From NCBI GenBank assembly GCA_903884815.1, contig CAISGE010000077.1, positions 1 through 62,682 of the forward strand: DNA of 62,682 bases. The letters are read 5' to 3'. The translations under genes and the position numbers were made by a program. Below the pieces are notes generated by a model. That model was not told where the DNA came from and did not search any database. It worked only from the letters and a program-made list of their open reading frames with translations. Of this stretch, positions 28,001 through 40,000 are shown one piece after another; within the stretch, counting starts at the first letter, position 1; each line of letters starts with the position of its first letter. Source of the stretch: Candidatus Omnitrophota bacterium (GTDB taxonomy: Bacteria; Omnitrophota; Omnitrophia; Omnitrophales; Aquincolibacteriaceae).

Positions 28001-31000
28001 AGTGGCTATACAGACGCGTTCGAAAGTCTGACCCGGCGCCTTCGTTCGGTCTTGGTGGAGCAAAAGCAGCTCCGTGATGAGGAAGCGCGCGCAAGGGCAC
28101 TTCAATCTGCCGGCTGGACGGATGCGGATCAGCGGCGTGCGGTCGAGCTCTACAGCCGTTGGGTTGCCGGTGACGAGGAGGCGATGCCGGAAATCGAAAA
28201 GGTTTTGGGAACCCTTCGGGAGATCCTTCGCAATCTTCACGAGGCGGATCGGGCGGAGATCCAACGGTTTCTGGATTGGCTTCAACAAAGCGTCGAGAAG
28301 CAGAAGGCACGCCGTCTGTCGCTTCAGGCTCACATAGAACAGGATTTAAAGAGCGCCCGGAGCAAGCTTGTGGCGCTTAGAAAGATCCGGGACTCTCTTC
28401 CCTCTCTTTCCGCGGATGCCGACCTGTCCGGGAGGGGGAGCGTTGTGCGGGAGATCAAACGCACCAAAGCTGCTTTTGAAAGCGCTCTCGGGGCGGCGAC
28501 GCTGACGGCAGGGAAGATTCATGCGTCCGGGGAGGATCTCAAGGCCTTGAGTTCAGAGTATGAGGCCGTGTGCGCGGAGATCGACGCCAGTATTGCGGCA
28601 CTTTTGAAAGAGAAGATGGAAAAGGATGCTGCGGACGAGGAAGCACAAAGAGTTGAGCATTCACAGGCGGTCGCGGCCATTCGTGCACGAGGACGTAATT
28701 TGATCAACTTGATGATGCCGCAGCAGATTACAGGTACGGATGTGCAGACGAAGCAGAGGAAAGATGCATTAGCGGAAGCCCAGAGTTTGATGAATAAAGT
28801 GAAATGGGGGGGCGGTGTTCCATCGGACCTGACCGCACTTGCGCGGGACCTGCGCGATGCTATGAGCCGTGCGAGGTATGCGTTAGAGGCTCTCGGGAAT
28901 GGTTATGGGAACGGGAATGGAATGAGAGATCGGGGTCAGTCCGCTTCTTCCAGACCGGCCCCCGGCACTGGCACCAGTCGTGATGATCGTTCCGGCAATG
29001 GTACCGGGAGTATTGCGAATTCTCAGGAGCCACCCGCTCAGGAGCAAGTGCCCGATGATGCAAATGATGAAACTGCCTCGGATGCCGATCTCGAAGACCC
29101 TGTCTTTATCGAAACGACTGAGACGGTACTTAAGATGCTTCCCGAAGGGACAGAAAAAGAGCGATTGCTGGAAGCCTTCGGGGAAGTCGAAGCGGGAAAC
29201 GGAAAAATCGGTCGTTTCGTGAACGGTGTCGTGGGGCAGGAATTCAGAACCCTCGCGGATGATTTTAGACAGGTCTCGAAGGCGGGGATGAGCGCAGCAA
29301 ACAATCATGCCTGGGGGGATAAAGTCGCAGAAAAAGGTCAGACATTGCTGCATCTCCGGGCGGTTTTAATGATGGCCGGAATTAATAACCCAAGGAGGGG
29401 GGATGGTCCTCTCTTTGAGGCCGTTCAAGAGACGCTCAAGGAGCTTCAACCGGCCGCCCCAAAGCGTTCCGATGATGCGGGAAACGGTTCAGACGGTGAG
29501 GTCTCAGGTCCAGGTCGCGCTGAAAATCGCACCCCAACTCCGACTCCCGCAACCGGAGTGGTGGAACCATCGATGCCTGCGGAGAAAAGGCGCGAGCTCC
29601 TGACGAGACTGACCGAAACGCTCAAAGTCAACCAGGATAGCCGAAAGAAGATCAATCAGAAGAAACGCGAAGATTGGATCGAGGTCGTGCGGCTTTCCCG
29701 GGAGTTGCTTGGAGCGGCCCCCAAGCAGCTGGTCACGCCCAAGCAGATCGTGGAGGTGATCCATCAGGTGGATTCCTCGTTCAAGAGTCAGGCGCTGACC
29801 GGTGCTCTCCAGCATTTTAATGTGGCGCTTGATTCCGTCGGGATCGAACCCATGGCGGGTGTGCGTCGCGCAGACAAGAAAAAAGCGATGCTGATAGCCG
29901 CGGCGCGTCAGTTAGAAAACGAAAAAAGAGAGGTCAATATCAAGAACCTGTTCGAGATCACCGGTTTGCCCGAAAAGCGGATCTCAAAGATGGGGGCTTT
30001 GTTCTTGAAGAGCCTCGGGACGGTCTATTACAACGGACCGGCCGTCGCCAAGCGGTTGCAGGATGACCGGATCCCTCGTGTCCAGGCAGCGCTCGCGGCA
30101 AAACCAGGGATGACGGTTGCGGAGATCGCTGAGTTTACGGGTCTCAAGGAGTACAACATTTGGAAGCTCGGTGAGCCGTTTCTGATTAGCGTGGGAGCGG
30201 GAATCGTGAAAAGCCTTTATAGGAAGCGGCTTGCGGACATCAAAGCCGCGACTTTTTGGCTTCTCAAAAACCAGCCCGATTCCCGGCCCGGTTACCGCCT
30301 TTTGGCTCAAACCGTGACGGAAGAACTAAAGTTGAGACAGGAATCCCAGTCGACCTTGATCTCTTGGGCGCTCAGAAATTCACAGCCGTTGCTTTTTGGC
30401 GAAACGGACGACCAGGGGAAGCGGTTCATGATCTTTGTGAGGCTGGGATTGGTGGATGAGGCGGATTGGAATTACTTTTTTGCTCAGGATTCCGTGGAAG
30501 TTCCCGAGAGCGGAATTTCCCAGCGTGGGAGAACGAGATTCTTTGCGGAATGGACATTCCTCAGCCGTATGATCGAGGCTCTTTCGAAGCGATTTGATCT
30601 TCCGCTGCCTCTGGCCTCGCGGATGCTTTTCTGGATCGCACGTCTCGAGATGCCGCCGATGCGGCCGCTTTCGCCGAAGGCCAGAATCGCCCGTGATCTA
30701 AAAGAGCTGAATTTAGCAAAAACACCTGTGTCACCCGACCTCCGGGAGCTCGTTCGGTCTGTCGTGGAATCCGGCAGGTCGGATAACATGGGAGCCTTCC
30801 AGGAACGAAGCCTGGAAATGCTGCGCCTTCTGAATAGAGAGAAAGTGCCCGCAGAATTCGCGCGGGCTGTACTGATAAAGCTTTTCGAATTCATCCCAGA
30901 ATTTGTTTTTGAGAGTGGCGATATGAATGACCTGATCGCCGCTGCCGCCGAGTATGCGAAGATAGTGGATTTCTCGAACGTACCGGAGGCGCCTCTTCTG

Positions 31001-34000
31001 ATCGCTGAGGAACGGCCATCTGCGAAATCCTCTCAAAAGGCGATCGAAGCGTCTTTTCCCGTCGAGCCGGGTTATGAAAGATTGGCCGCCGATTTGAAGG
31101 TGACGGAGCGAAAGGCGCGTGAACTTGTTGCCGCGCTCCCGGAGAGGGAACGCTTTGTTCTGGAACGTTCGCGGGGGCTCGTTCGTGATGAGATTCTCCA
31201 GGAGGACGCGATCGCAGAAGCGTATGCAGAGGAAATGGGAGTGGTGAAGGATACGAAAAGGGTCGGCGAACTTCTTAAAAGTGCCATGCTGCATTTGCAG
31301 GCGGAAGCCGCGAAAGTGCAGGCATCCGAAGCTCCCTTGATTGAGAAGGAAACAAAAGCGAGACTCGACGCGGAAGCACGTCAGCGGGATCTTGAAAAGG
31401 CTGTCGCAGAATTAGCGGAGCGTGAAGCGGCGAAAAGAAAACAGGATGAAGAAAAACTTCGCGTTGCTGCCGCGCAAGCCCTGGAACGGGAAGAACAAAC
31501 GAGGCTTGAGAAAGCCGCCCAGCAACGGGATATGGAACAGTCCTTGGCGGAAATTGCGGCGCGTGAAGCTGCGAAAAAGAAGCGGGATGCTGAAATACTT
31601 CTCGAGGAAACGGCAAAGCGGGAGGCGCTCCAGCGTTTGAAGGAACAGGAAAGGCAGGAAAGAAACAGCGAGGCCCAGAGGCTTCTGCTATCAGGAACGG
31701 GTTTTAAGGGAATGATGCAGACAGCCCGTCTGCATACTAGAGAGAACGGGGCAACTCTGGCAGGAGAGTGGATCGGAGAAGTCAATGCTTTGCTGAAGAG
31801 ATATCCTTCGGAAAAGGACCGGCCTGCGGATCTTCTCGCTATGCTTGCCCGGATCATCGATGAAAAACACAGGGTCGAGGCTGCACTTGCGGCTGAGCAT
31901 CGGTCTTTACCCCTGGCCGGCGCATCTTCCAGACCCCTGCCGCAAGCACGCGATGAAGGAAAACCTGGCTATAAAAAACCGGGTGAAGCCGTCCCGCCCA
32001 CTCGTCAAGCGGTACGTGCGGGTTCCTCGGAAACTTTTCCTGCCAGGCCGGCCGATGCCGCGACGATCGATCAGTGGATCAAAAGCGATCTTTTCAGACT
32101 GCCTGTGGATGAAACTACCGTGTTTGCGGAACATCCGTTGGTGCGCCGGATCGAGGCGGCACTGAACGATATTCACGGCGGTGACAAAGTCCGTCTGAGG
32201 GATGAATTTGAAAGGTTGAAAAACGACAAAGAGGCAAGTATCGACAAGAAAAAGAAGAAGGCTGAATCCCGTGAATTCCACGAGCTCGCAGCCTTGTTCC
32301 TGGAAGTTCATAAACGCAGCTTGGGCGCAAAAGATCAAAGCGAATGGGAGGATCTGCTTACGGGGACGGAAAAGCGTTCGGACCGCTTAATTAAACTGGA
32401 GCGCGTGCTTCTTGATCGTCATGAGCCGATCGACACGAAATGGCGGACGCTTGTGGCGGATGTCCGCGAAGCCCTCCGTTCTGAATCTCGCACCCCACCT
32501 CCGATTCCCGGCGACAGAAGGGGTGAACCCCTCCAACCTCATAGGTTGGATTCGGTTCACAGACCCATTCCGGGAATTGTCCCGGATACGGAATCACGCG
32601 CGGAGACGCGGACGGCCGCCTGGGAAGAGATGGAGCGTGTGGTGCGGGAGCGAATGAGAAAAGTGGTGCGGCACAAAGAGAATCCCTTTCAAGAGATACT
32701 GAAGCTCCCGGTGGATTCGGGGATCGTGGAGCCCATCACGGTCATTCCCGACGCCCACGGCGATCTGACATCCGTCCTCCGTATCCTTTATGCCGCGGGT
32801 TTGATCGACGAGAACGGCGCATGGATCGGCGGGACGAGGCGCGTGATCCAACTCGGCGATGTCTTTAACAGGCAGCGTTACGGGTTCCATCTGGATAATT
32901 ATCTGCGCGCACTCCAGACCCAGGCTGAAGCTGCCGGGGGGAGAGTGATCCGGCTTTTTGGCAATCACGAAAGCGTTTTTGTCCGGGGTATGGAGAGTTA
33001 TGACAAATTCCTCTGGCGTTGGGTCAATCGGCAGCTTCAGGCGATGGACGACTTCCGGGGGCTTGTGAATTTTTTGAACAGGGAAGCATTCGCCTTGGGG
33101 TTCGGAGGACGGGGCGAGAGTTTTATAAGAGGCCTGATTCTCGGCACTCATTCGTCCGGGAAAGTTCCGTCGGGAAAGGTCCGGCTGCAGATGGATCTGG
33201 CCCAGGAATCCTTTCTGGAGCTTGAACGCGATATCGACGGATCCCGGATCCTGGCCGGTTATGCGGAGGGGAATACTTTGTTCACCCACGCGGGGGTCTC
33301 TTATGAATCAGCGGGAGCTGACATGGCCGCCTGGCCGCCCTGGGCGATGGCCGCAAAGCTCAACGGGTTCCTTCGCGAGCGGGATTGGGAGAATTTTCTA
33401 CTCAGGCGCTCGATCGGTCATACCGGGGGAGAGCCGTGGGAGCAAATGCACGGCCTTTCTTACTTGCAGATCCGGGGTCATTTCGTGAATAAGAAAGGGA
33501 TCGTATCTATCGACCGCAGCAGGCGTCTTATCACCGCCGATTACCGCCTCTGGGACGGAAAAAATGAGCTTTCCCCTCAGATCCTCGAAGTTCAGGGGGA
33601 CGAGTTCCGCGTGACCTACTTGAACGAGCATCCCCCGAGCGCCCGCAGAATTGGCAGGGGTGAGATCCGCTCCGAGATAAGGGCAATTGATCAAAAAGGA
33701 ACCGCGTCATTTTCTGGAAAACCCGCGACAATTCCCGGAATTAATCAGGGTGAAAGCGCCATAGGGGGCAGTCAGCGCGCCGAGACACGGGGACAATTTC
33801 CGGAGGCGTCGGCGGATGAATTTATTGAAATACCTCCTGACGGTGAAACCCCGGTTATTGACATGAAACGAGATCTCCGTCGCATGGGAACGCCTTCCAA
33901 TGCGGATCGTGATCCCCAGATCCTTTGGCTGAGCGCCGAGGTCGGCGGATCGCCGTGGGAGGTCATGATGAGTATCAAGTACCTTGGAGCTTCGGAGAAA

Positions 34001-37000
34001 GACCCGTCCGTGGCGACTGAATACCGCGTGCGGAAGCCGGGAGATCCGGTATGGTCGGAGGAGTTGCCGTACGGCCATCCCGATCGTCAGGCGATAGAAC
34101 AGGCCATTCAATTTATTGACAATGTCGACTATGGGGCGATCGTCCCGCCGCCTTTCACCGATTATCTATTGAAGATCAAAAATAAAACCGGCCGGCCGGC
34201 GACCGCCCTGGTCTTGACGCCCTTTGAATATCAGGAGCTTACGAAGATCGGGCACGCCCCCGAACACCTGCCTCGCGTGGCTGTCCTAAAACATCATGCG
34301 GCCGTGGACCTGGTCAACGAGAAGCTCGCCGGATTATTCCCGCAGATCGGGACGCGATACCAGGATATGAATCTTTGGGATCATGATGTGTATGAGGAGA
34401 ATATGAGTTTTGTTTTCAGTCTGGTCGAGATCGCCGTGATCGCCGCGCAATTGGGCGACTTTGACACGGCGAAGACCCTGTTTGAGACAGCCGCAAAGGA
34501 GAGGCGTGAAGCCGGTTATTGTTATAGAACGCGGGGAAAATCATCCGAGCGGAATTTCAGGGTGGATAACTCAGAGGACGGGATCCGTATCGCACTTATC
34601 GCGAATCAATTCGAAACGTTATGGCGCACTGCCAATGAAATCCTTGAACGGATCGACAGCGAAAACATTGAAAGACATGTGAATGGTGAGCTTAAGGCCC
34701 AGCGGGCCAGGGCCCGTCAGGGAGATGACTCGTCTCCGCCATGGTTCGTTACGTGGAAAAAGGGGATGGACGACGGCGGCCCTCTTCGGACGGAACAGGT
34801 AGCGTTGAGATTGCGAAACAACGATCCTATTGTGAAAAGCCCCGTGGCTCAGTTGAATAAAAAAACGCGACTCTTCGATAGTCCCGCGATGGGAATCATC
34901 CAGGCGGCGATCGAAGGAGCGGACAGTCTGCTGCCGTCAGAGAGCCGCACAGTATTCCAACCCAAGCGGACGGAGGATATTGCCTTCCAGAGTATTGGTT
35001 TTGGTGAGTTTGGTGCCCATCGTTCAAGCCTCAGAAGGGATGGCGCCGCCGATCTGCGCGTTGCTCGCCTGCATGAAAAAGATGAAGTGGGGATCCGTAT
35101 TGAATACTGTCCTTTTCTCACTGTGACTGGGAAGGGTCCTCCCTACGGCTTTAAGCTTGAATGGTCACCCAAAACCAGGACAGCAAAGCTCAAATTGCTG
35201 GGAAGCCCTGGAGATCATACCGGTCAGTCTGATTTTGATACTCCTGAACCCTGGACGCCGCTGAGTAAGGCCCTTTGGGAGCCGGGCCAAGATGAGAATG
35301 CGCCAGAGCATGCAGCGCCGGTGGCGCCTCCGGGATGGTTCCGCGGGGAACATGGCGCGGAGTATCTGGAATGGGCAAGCGGATTGGCGGGATGGATACC
35401 TCACTCGAACAGAGAATTCGTTTTTCATGATCTCCGCGATGATCCCGTCATCTCCGATGTGATCCGGATGCCTCCCTTCGTGATGGAAGGAATGCCCGAA
35501 CGCTTTGCAATGTTCGTTGTTTCAGATGAATTTGCGGCTCTTTTAAGGGCACAGCTTGGCCCGCACTGGTTCAAGCCGTTCCCGCATATCCGGATCTACA
35601 CCCGCAGTGATATTCAAAAACGTTGGGCATTCTTTGAGCGGGTTCTTGCGGAGAAGCAAAGGAAGGTAGCCCAAGTCCAGGCGGACGGTTCCGGCACCCT
35701 GCAGGCGCTTGTTGAGCAGGCTCTTTCTCAAAGGGCCATATCGCCTTATGACGTTACGGGCCTTCGGTATCTTGATCCGGGATCCAAAGAGGTTGTAACA
35801 GAAGATTTCGGCGGACCGTCGGATGCAGTGGCCCTTGATGTGTCTCCAGCTCGCGGGATCGTACTTCCTGCCGGTGCGAGGGTGGATGTGAGGTATGACG
35901 GGCGCGCCGATCAACTGTTTCTCTCGGTACCCAGCCGGCCTTCGACGCAGGCCTCTTTCCATGCTCAAAAACTGGTTGAGGAAGCCGTTCAGGTCATGGC
36001 GGATGCGATTCAGGCGGGACTTTCCGGGAAGGTCTATTTACGCGCGGCAGAGATCCTGCGATCGCTTCATCCTGAGGCGGATCTGGCCTATGAAAACTTG
36101 CCGGTCATGCTCAAGGCATTTGCTTCTCCGGATGATCGTGAAGCGGTGAGAGTTGCCCTTCGGGTGCTGGCGGGTGTCCATGAAAGCTCTTTTGCATCAG
36201 CCGGACGGTTTGCCAATCTTCCGGAAGGTAGAAAGGTATCGCTTGGGTCGGGCATGACGCTCCGGTTGAATAAAATCGACCTAGGCCGGGGCGTCGCGTC
36301 CGTGCAGGTGACCGACAGGGACGATGGTGGCCGGGTTGTGCTTAGCAATGAAAGCGCTGGTATTTTCGGACCTGACGCACTTTTTATGAAGGCGGCCGGA
36401 AAATCCGGAGAAATAAAACTCATGATCCGCGGTGTTGTGAGGCACACGGAGAAATCATCTAAAGGCCGCGCCATCAATCAAGTTCGCATCCTTTTCTATT
36501 TTTCGCCCGCGAGTCAACGTCAGGCGGATACCGCGTCCGTCCCTCCGCCCGCTGGCCCCCCATCCCGCGCCGAGAAACGGGCAATTGATCAAAAAGGAAC
36601 CGCGTCATTTCCTGGGAAACCCGCGACAATTCCCCGAATTGATCAGGGTGAAAGCGCAGTAGGAGACACTCAGCGCGCCGAGAGGCGGCTGGTTCCGGCG
36701 GTGTTTGATCTGGGAAGCGTGGTTGCCGAAAAGTATTGGGACCTTCCGATCGCCAGCGATCTGATCTCTGACAACACAGGGACGCTTGCGGAGCATCTGG
36801 ATCAACCTCAGCCGGAGGGCATCCGGAAAGGTTTGTTCGAGTTTTTGTCACATGAGGATAACCGGCTTATCGTGAACACCGGAGATGATGCGGGCCTGGT
36901 GCAGCAGTCTCACAAACCCGTGATCGAGCGCCTGGTGAAGCTCGGTGCCTCCCATCGCTGGTTTATCACATCCGCGGGAGGGACAATTATCGGTTCACTC

Positions 37001-40000
37001 AATCCGGCCGGTGGATTGCACAGTCGTTCCATCGCGAAACCCTGGCCTGTGGAAATGAAGCAGCAGTTGGCGGAAGCCCTGGTGAATGCTTTTTACGGAC
37101 AAATCTTGAATCTCGTGAATAGGGATGGGAGAGCGATCGAAGGAATTACACCGGCGTCGATCGAGAGAGATCGTGCGGCGGCTCTTGAGACCATTCGCCG
37201 GAAAGTCCTGCACTGGAATGACGTGCCTGCCGGCGAAAATATGAATCGTGTGGTGGATCTTTCGCTAGAGCCTCTCGGCCGACCGGTTTTTATTTACGAC
37301 TCCGGCGAAAAGCTGAGCATAGATGCCGTACAAGGTTCAAGAGGGAGCGATTGGCTTAACTTCGAATTCTTCGATGCGATGGTGCCGGTTGTGAGGGCTG
37401 CGATGAGCGGATGGGAAGATTCTATGGAATTCACCCCCGGCTTCACGTGTCTCGATGTTTCGGCCCTCACGAAGCTGGACGGTGTGAAGGCGATCCTTGC
37501 GGGAAGTCCCACCGCCTATCAAGGGAAATTGCACCTGACCGCGGCAATCGGCGACGGCCTCAACGACCTGCCGGTCCTGAACCATTCCTTTGCGCGGCCG
37601 GACCAGCCGGAAGCCGGACTGAGCGTGGCGTTAAGCTCCGATCCGAGGTTCGCAACGCGCCTTGGAAATCATGTTTTAATTTCAAACCGTGAAAATGTCG
37701 CGGGCGCGACGGAGATCCTCGGTTGGCTCAACGGGATCCACGGAAAGACCGTTCGCCAGCTTATGGCGGAAGGCCGCGCTCAACTTCACCTTCAGATGTG
37801 GGATCGTTCTGAGACACGGGTGAGGGATCAAAAAGGAACAGCATCATTTCATAGAAATGTCGCGACAATCCCCGGAATTGTTCAGGGTGAAAGCACAATA
37901 GGAGACACTCAGCGCGCCGAGACGCGGTTGGCTTTTTTGCGTCGTGAAGAACCCGAGAGTGTCCGCAAAGCACGGATACGGCCTAAAACGGATTATTTTA
38001 TTGGCGCCGCTGCTTTCTTGTTAGGCGAAGCTTTTTGTAATCGAATCTCGATCAATTTTCCGGCTAAAGGAGAAAGTATTTTTGGCGGTATTGCGGCGTT
38101 CCTGGGGAGTGCTCAGGTACGGAGTTATTATGAAAGGATAGCCGGACATCAAGCATTGCTCGGACTGTATGGGAACTGGATGGCCAACGTTGGCGAGATC
38201 CCGAGTGCGGTGATGCAGATTCTTTCGCAGGATCGCTTGGAGTCTTTATTGAACGCGTACCGCACATGGTTTGAGCGGAGACAGGCTTCGTCCTCAAAAT
38301 CCGGAACGTTTGACCCCGGCGAGCTAGAGTTCATTCTTTGGGAGTTTAAGGACATCTGCGACGGCGTCCTTTCGGTTTTGGGCGTGACTTATGACCCGAC
38401 TTGGATGTTCACGGGCTTTCTCGCGATGCTGGTGGGGCCTCTCCATGAGGAAATTTTTTATCGTTATCTCCTGCCTCAATTTTTTGAGCAGGAATATGGT
38501 TTGACGAAGGATGAGGCTTCCAAGGCCTCCGGAGACGCTTTCGCAGACGCGCATGCGTTCGGAAGGCCCGCGCTTTGGGCGCTAATGCGTGGAGGTGCAG
38601 AGGTTTTCAACGGGGTCGCCGAGTCATCATCATTGCTTGGGGCTATAGGTATTCATGCGGCTCTCAATACCTTGAGAACGGGAGCTCAGGCGCACCACTT
38701 CAGTGACGAGGAATTTGAGGGGCTTCTCGAGTTTTTTAAGTCAGCAGCTCGCAGTGGTTCAAACATTGAAACTGAGAAGCTTGTTAACAGGATCGCTTTC
38801 CAATGGACCGTAGCGCGTTTGTTCAGGTGGTTGATGTTTTCGGTAGGCGCCGTAGCTTTGGTTGTTATTGCGGCTGCTTTAATAATGCACAACGTTCATG
38901 AGTTTGTAGCTGTGGTCCTTGGTGGTTCTCTGGGCATCGGAATAGCAAACTTTCTCGTTCCTATCGTTGAAAAGTATTTAGCGGGTTTGGGTGCTGAAGG
39001 AACACAGACCAAGACAGGTAAGATGAATGCCGTTCCTGAGGCCTCGCCATCCAAGGAAAAGCCGGAGTCTAATGGTCTTCTCGCAAGCTATATAGACAGA
39101 ATCCGTAATGCAACACCGCAGAATTTGGAGCAGTGGTTTAATAAAGATACAGGGAAGATCCGCAACCGTATGGCCCAGGGAGAGCTTCCTGTCTATGCTG
39201 TCGAAGGGCTTCGCGATCAAACCGAGGTGTCTATCTCCGATGTTCAGGGATATATCGACGAGGATCGAAGAGAACTCGAAGCTATTGCAGCGACTCTTTT
39301 GACGGATCTCGGGAAAGTGACAAGCGAGGAGGTGCTAAAGATCATCGTTGAACGCATGATCGAGATGGTTGCGAAAGCGTATGATCTGGACTCCGGAGTG
39401 GAAGAGGTAAAGGTAGATAGCCATCGTTTTTATCCAATGAGAGGCGAGGACTACCTGGTCAATGCTGAGCGTAAGGAAAAGTCATTTTTTACGGGAAATG
39501 GGCCGGACGCGTTTTTGATATTTCGTAATACTCCTTCCGATAGCCGATGGAACTCCGTCCGTATCAATATGTTCTCGATCGCTATGGCATCCATGGGGAT
39601 TTTCCAAAAGTTTGATTCTTTGTCGACTATCGGGCTCGATCAGAAATATCCCTCCTCACCCCGGCAATTCTGGGAAGAACATGTGGCTGGCAAAATGGAT
39701 TTGAAGAGTGCGATCCTTAAAATCCGCTCCGAGACGCGAAGCGGAGACGGCGCTCTTTTGAAATTTGCGGCGCCGGTTTCGAGATTGCGGCTCCCGGCAC
39801 CAAAGGACCGGCGAGTGCTTTACGCGCTCCATTGGCTTCTCAGAGCAACTGTGGAAGACGCAACAATTCACAGCGAAGAATTGCCCGAGATTTTTGTTCC
39901 GGATGGTCAAGGGGGCGAAATGCTTGTGGGACTGTCAGATTGGATACTTCCCGAGGGTGAAGATCTCGATTGGGACAAGCTCCAGCGTGAGATCAGTGCG

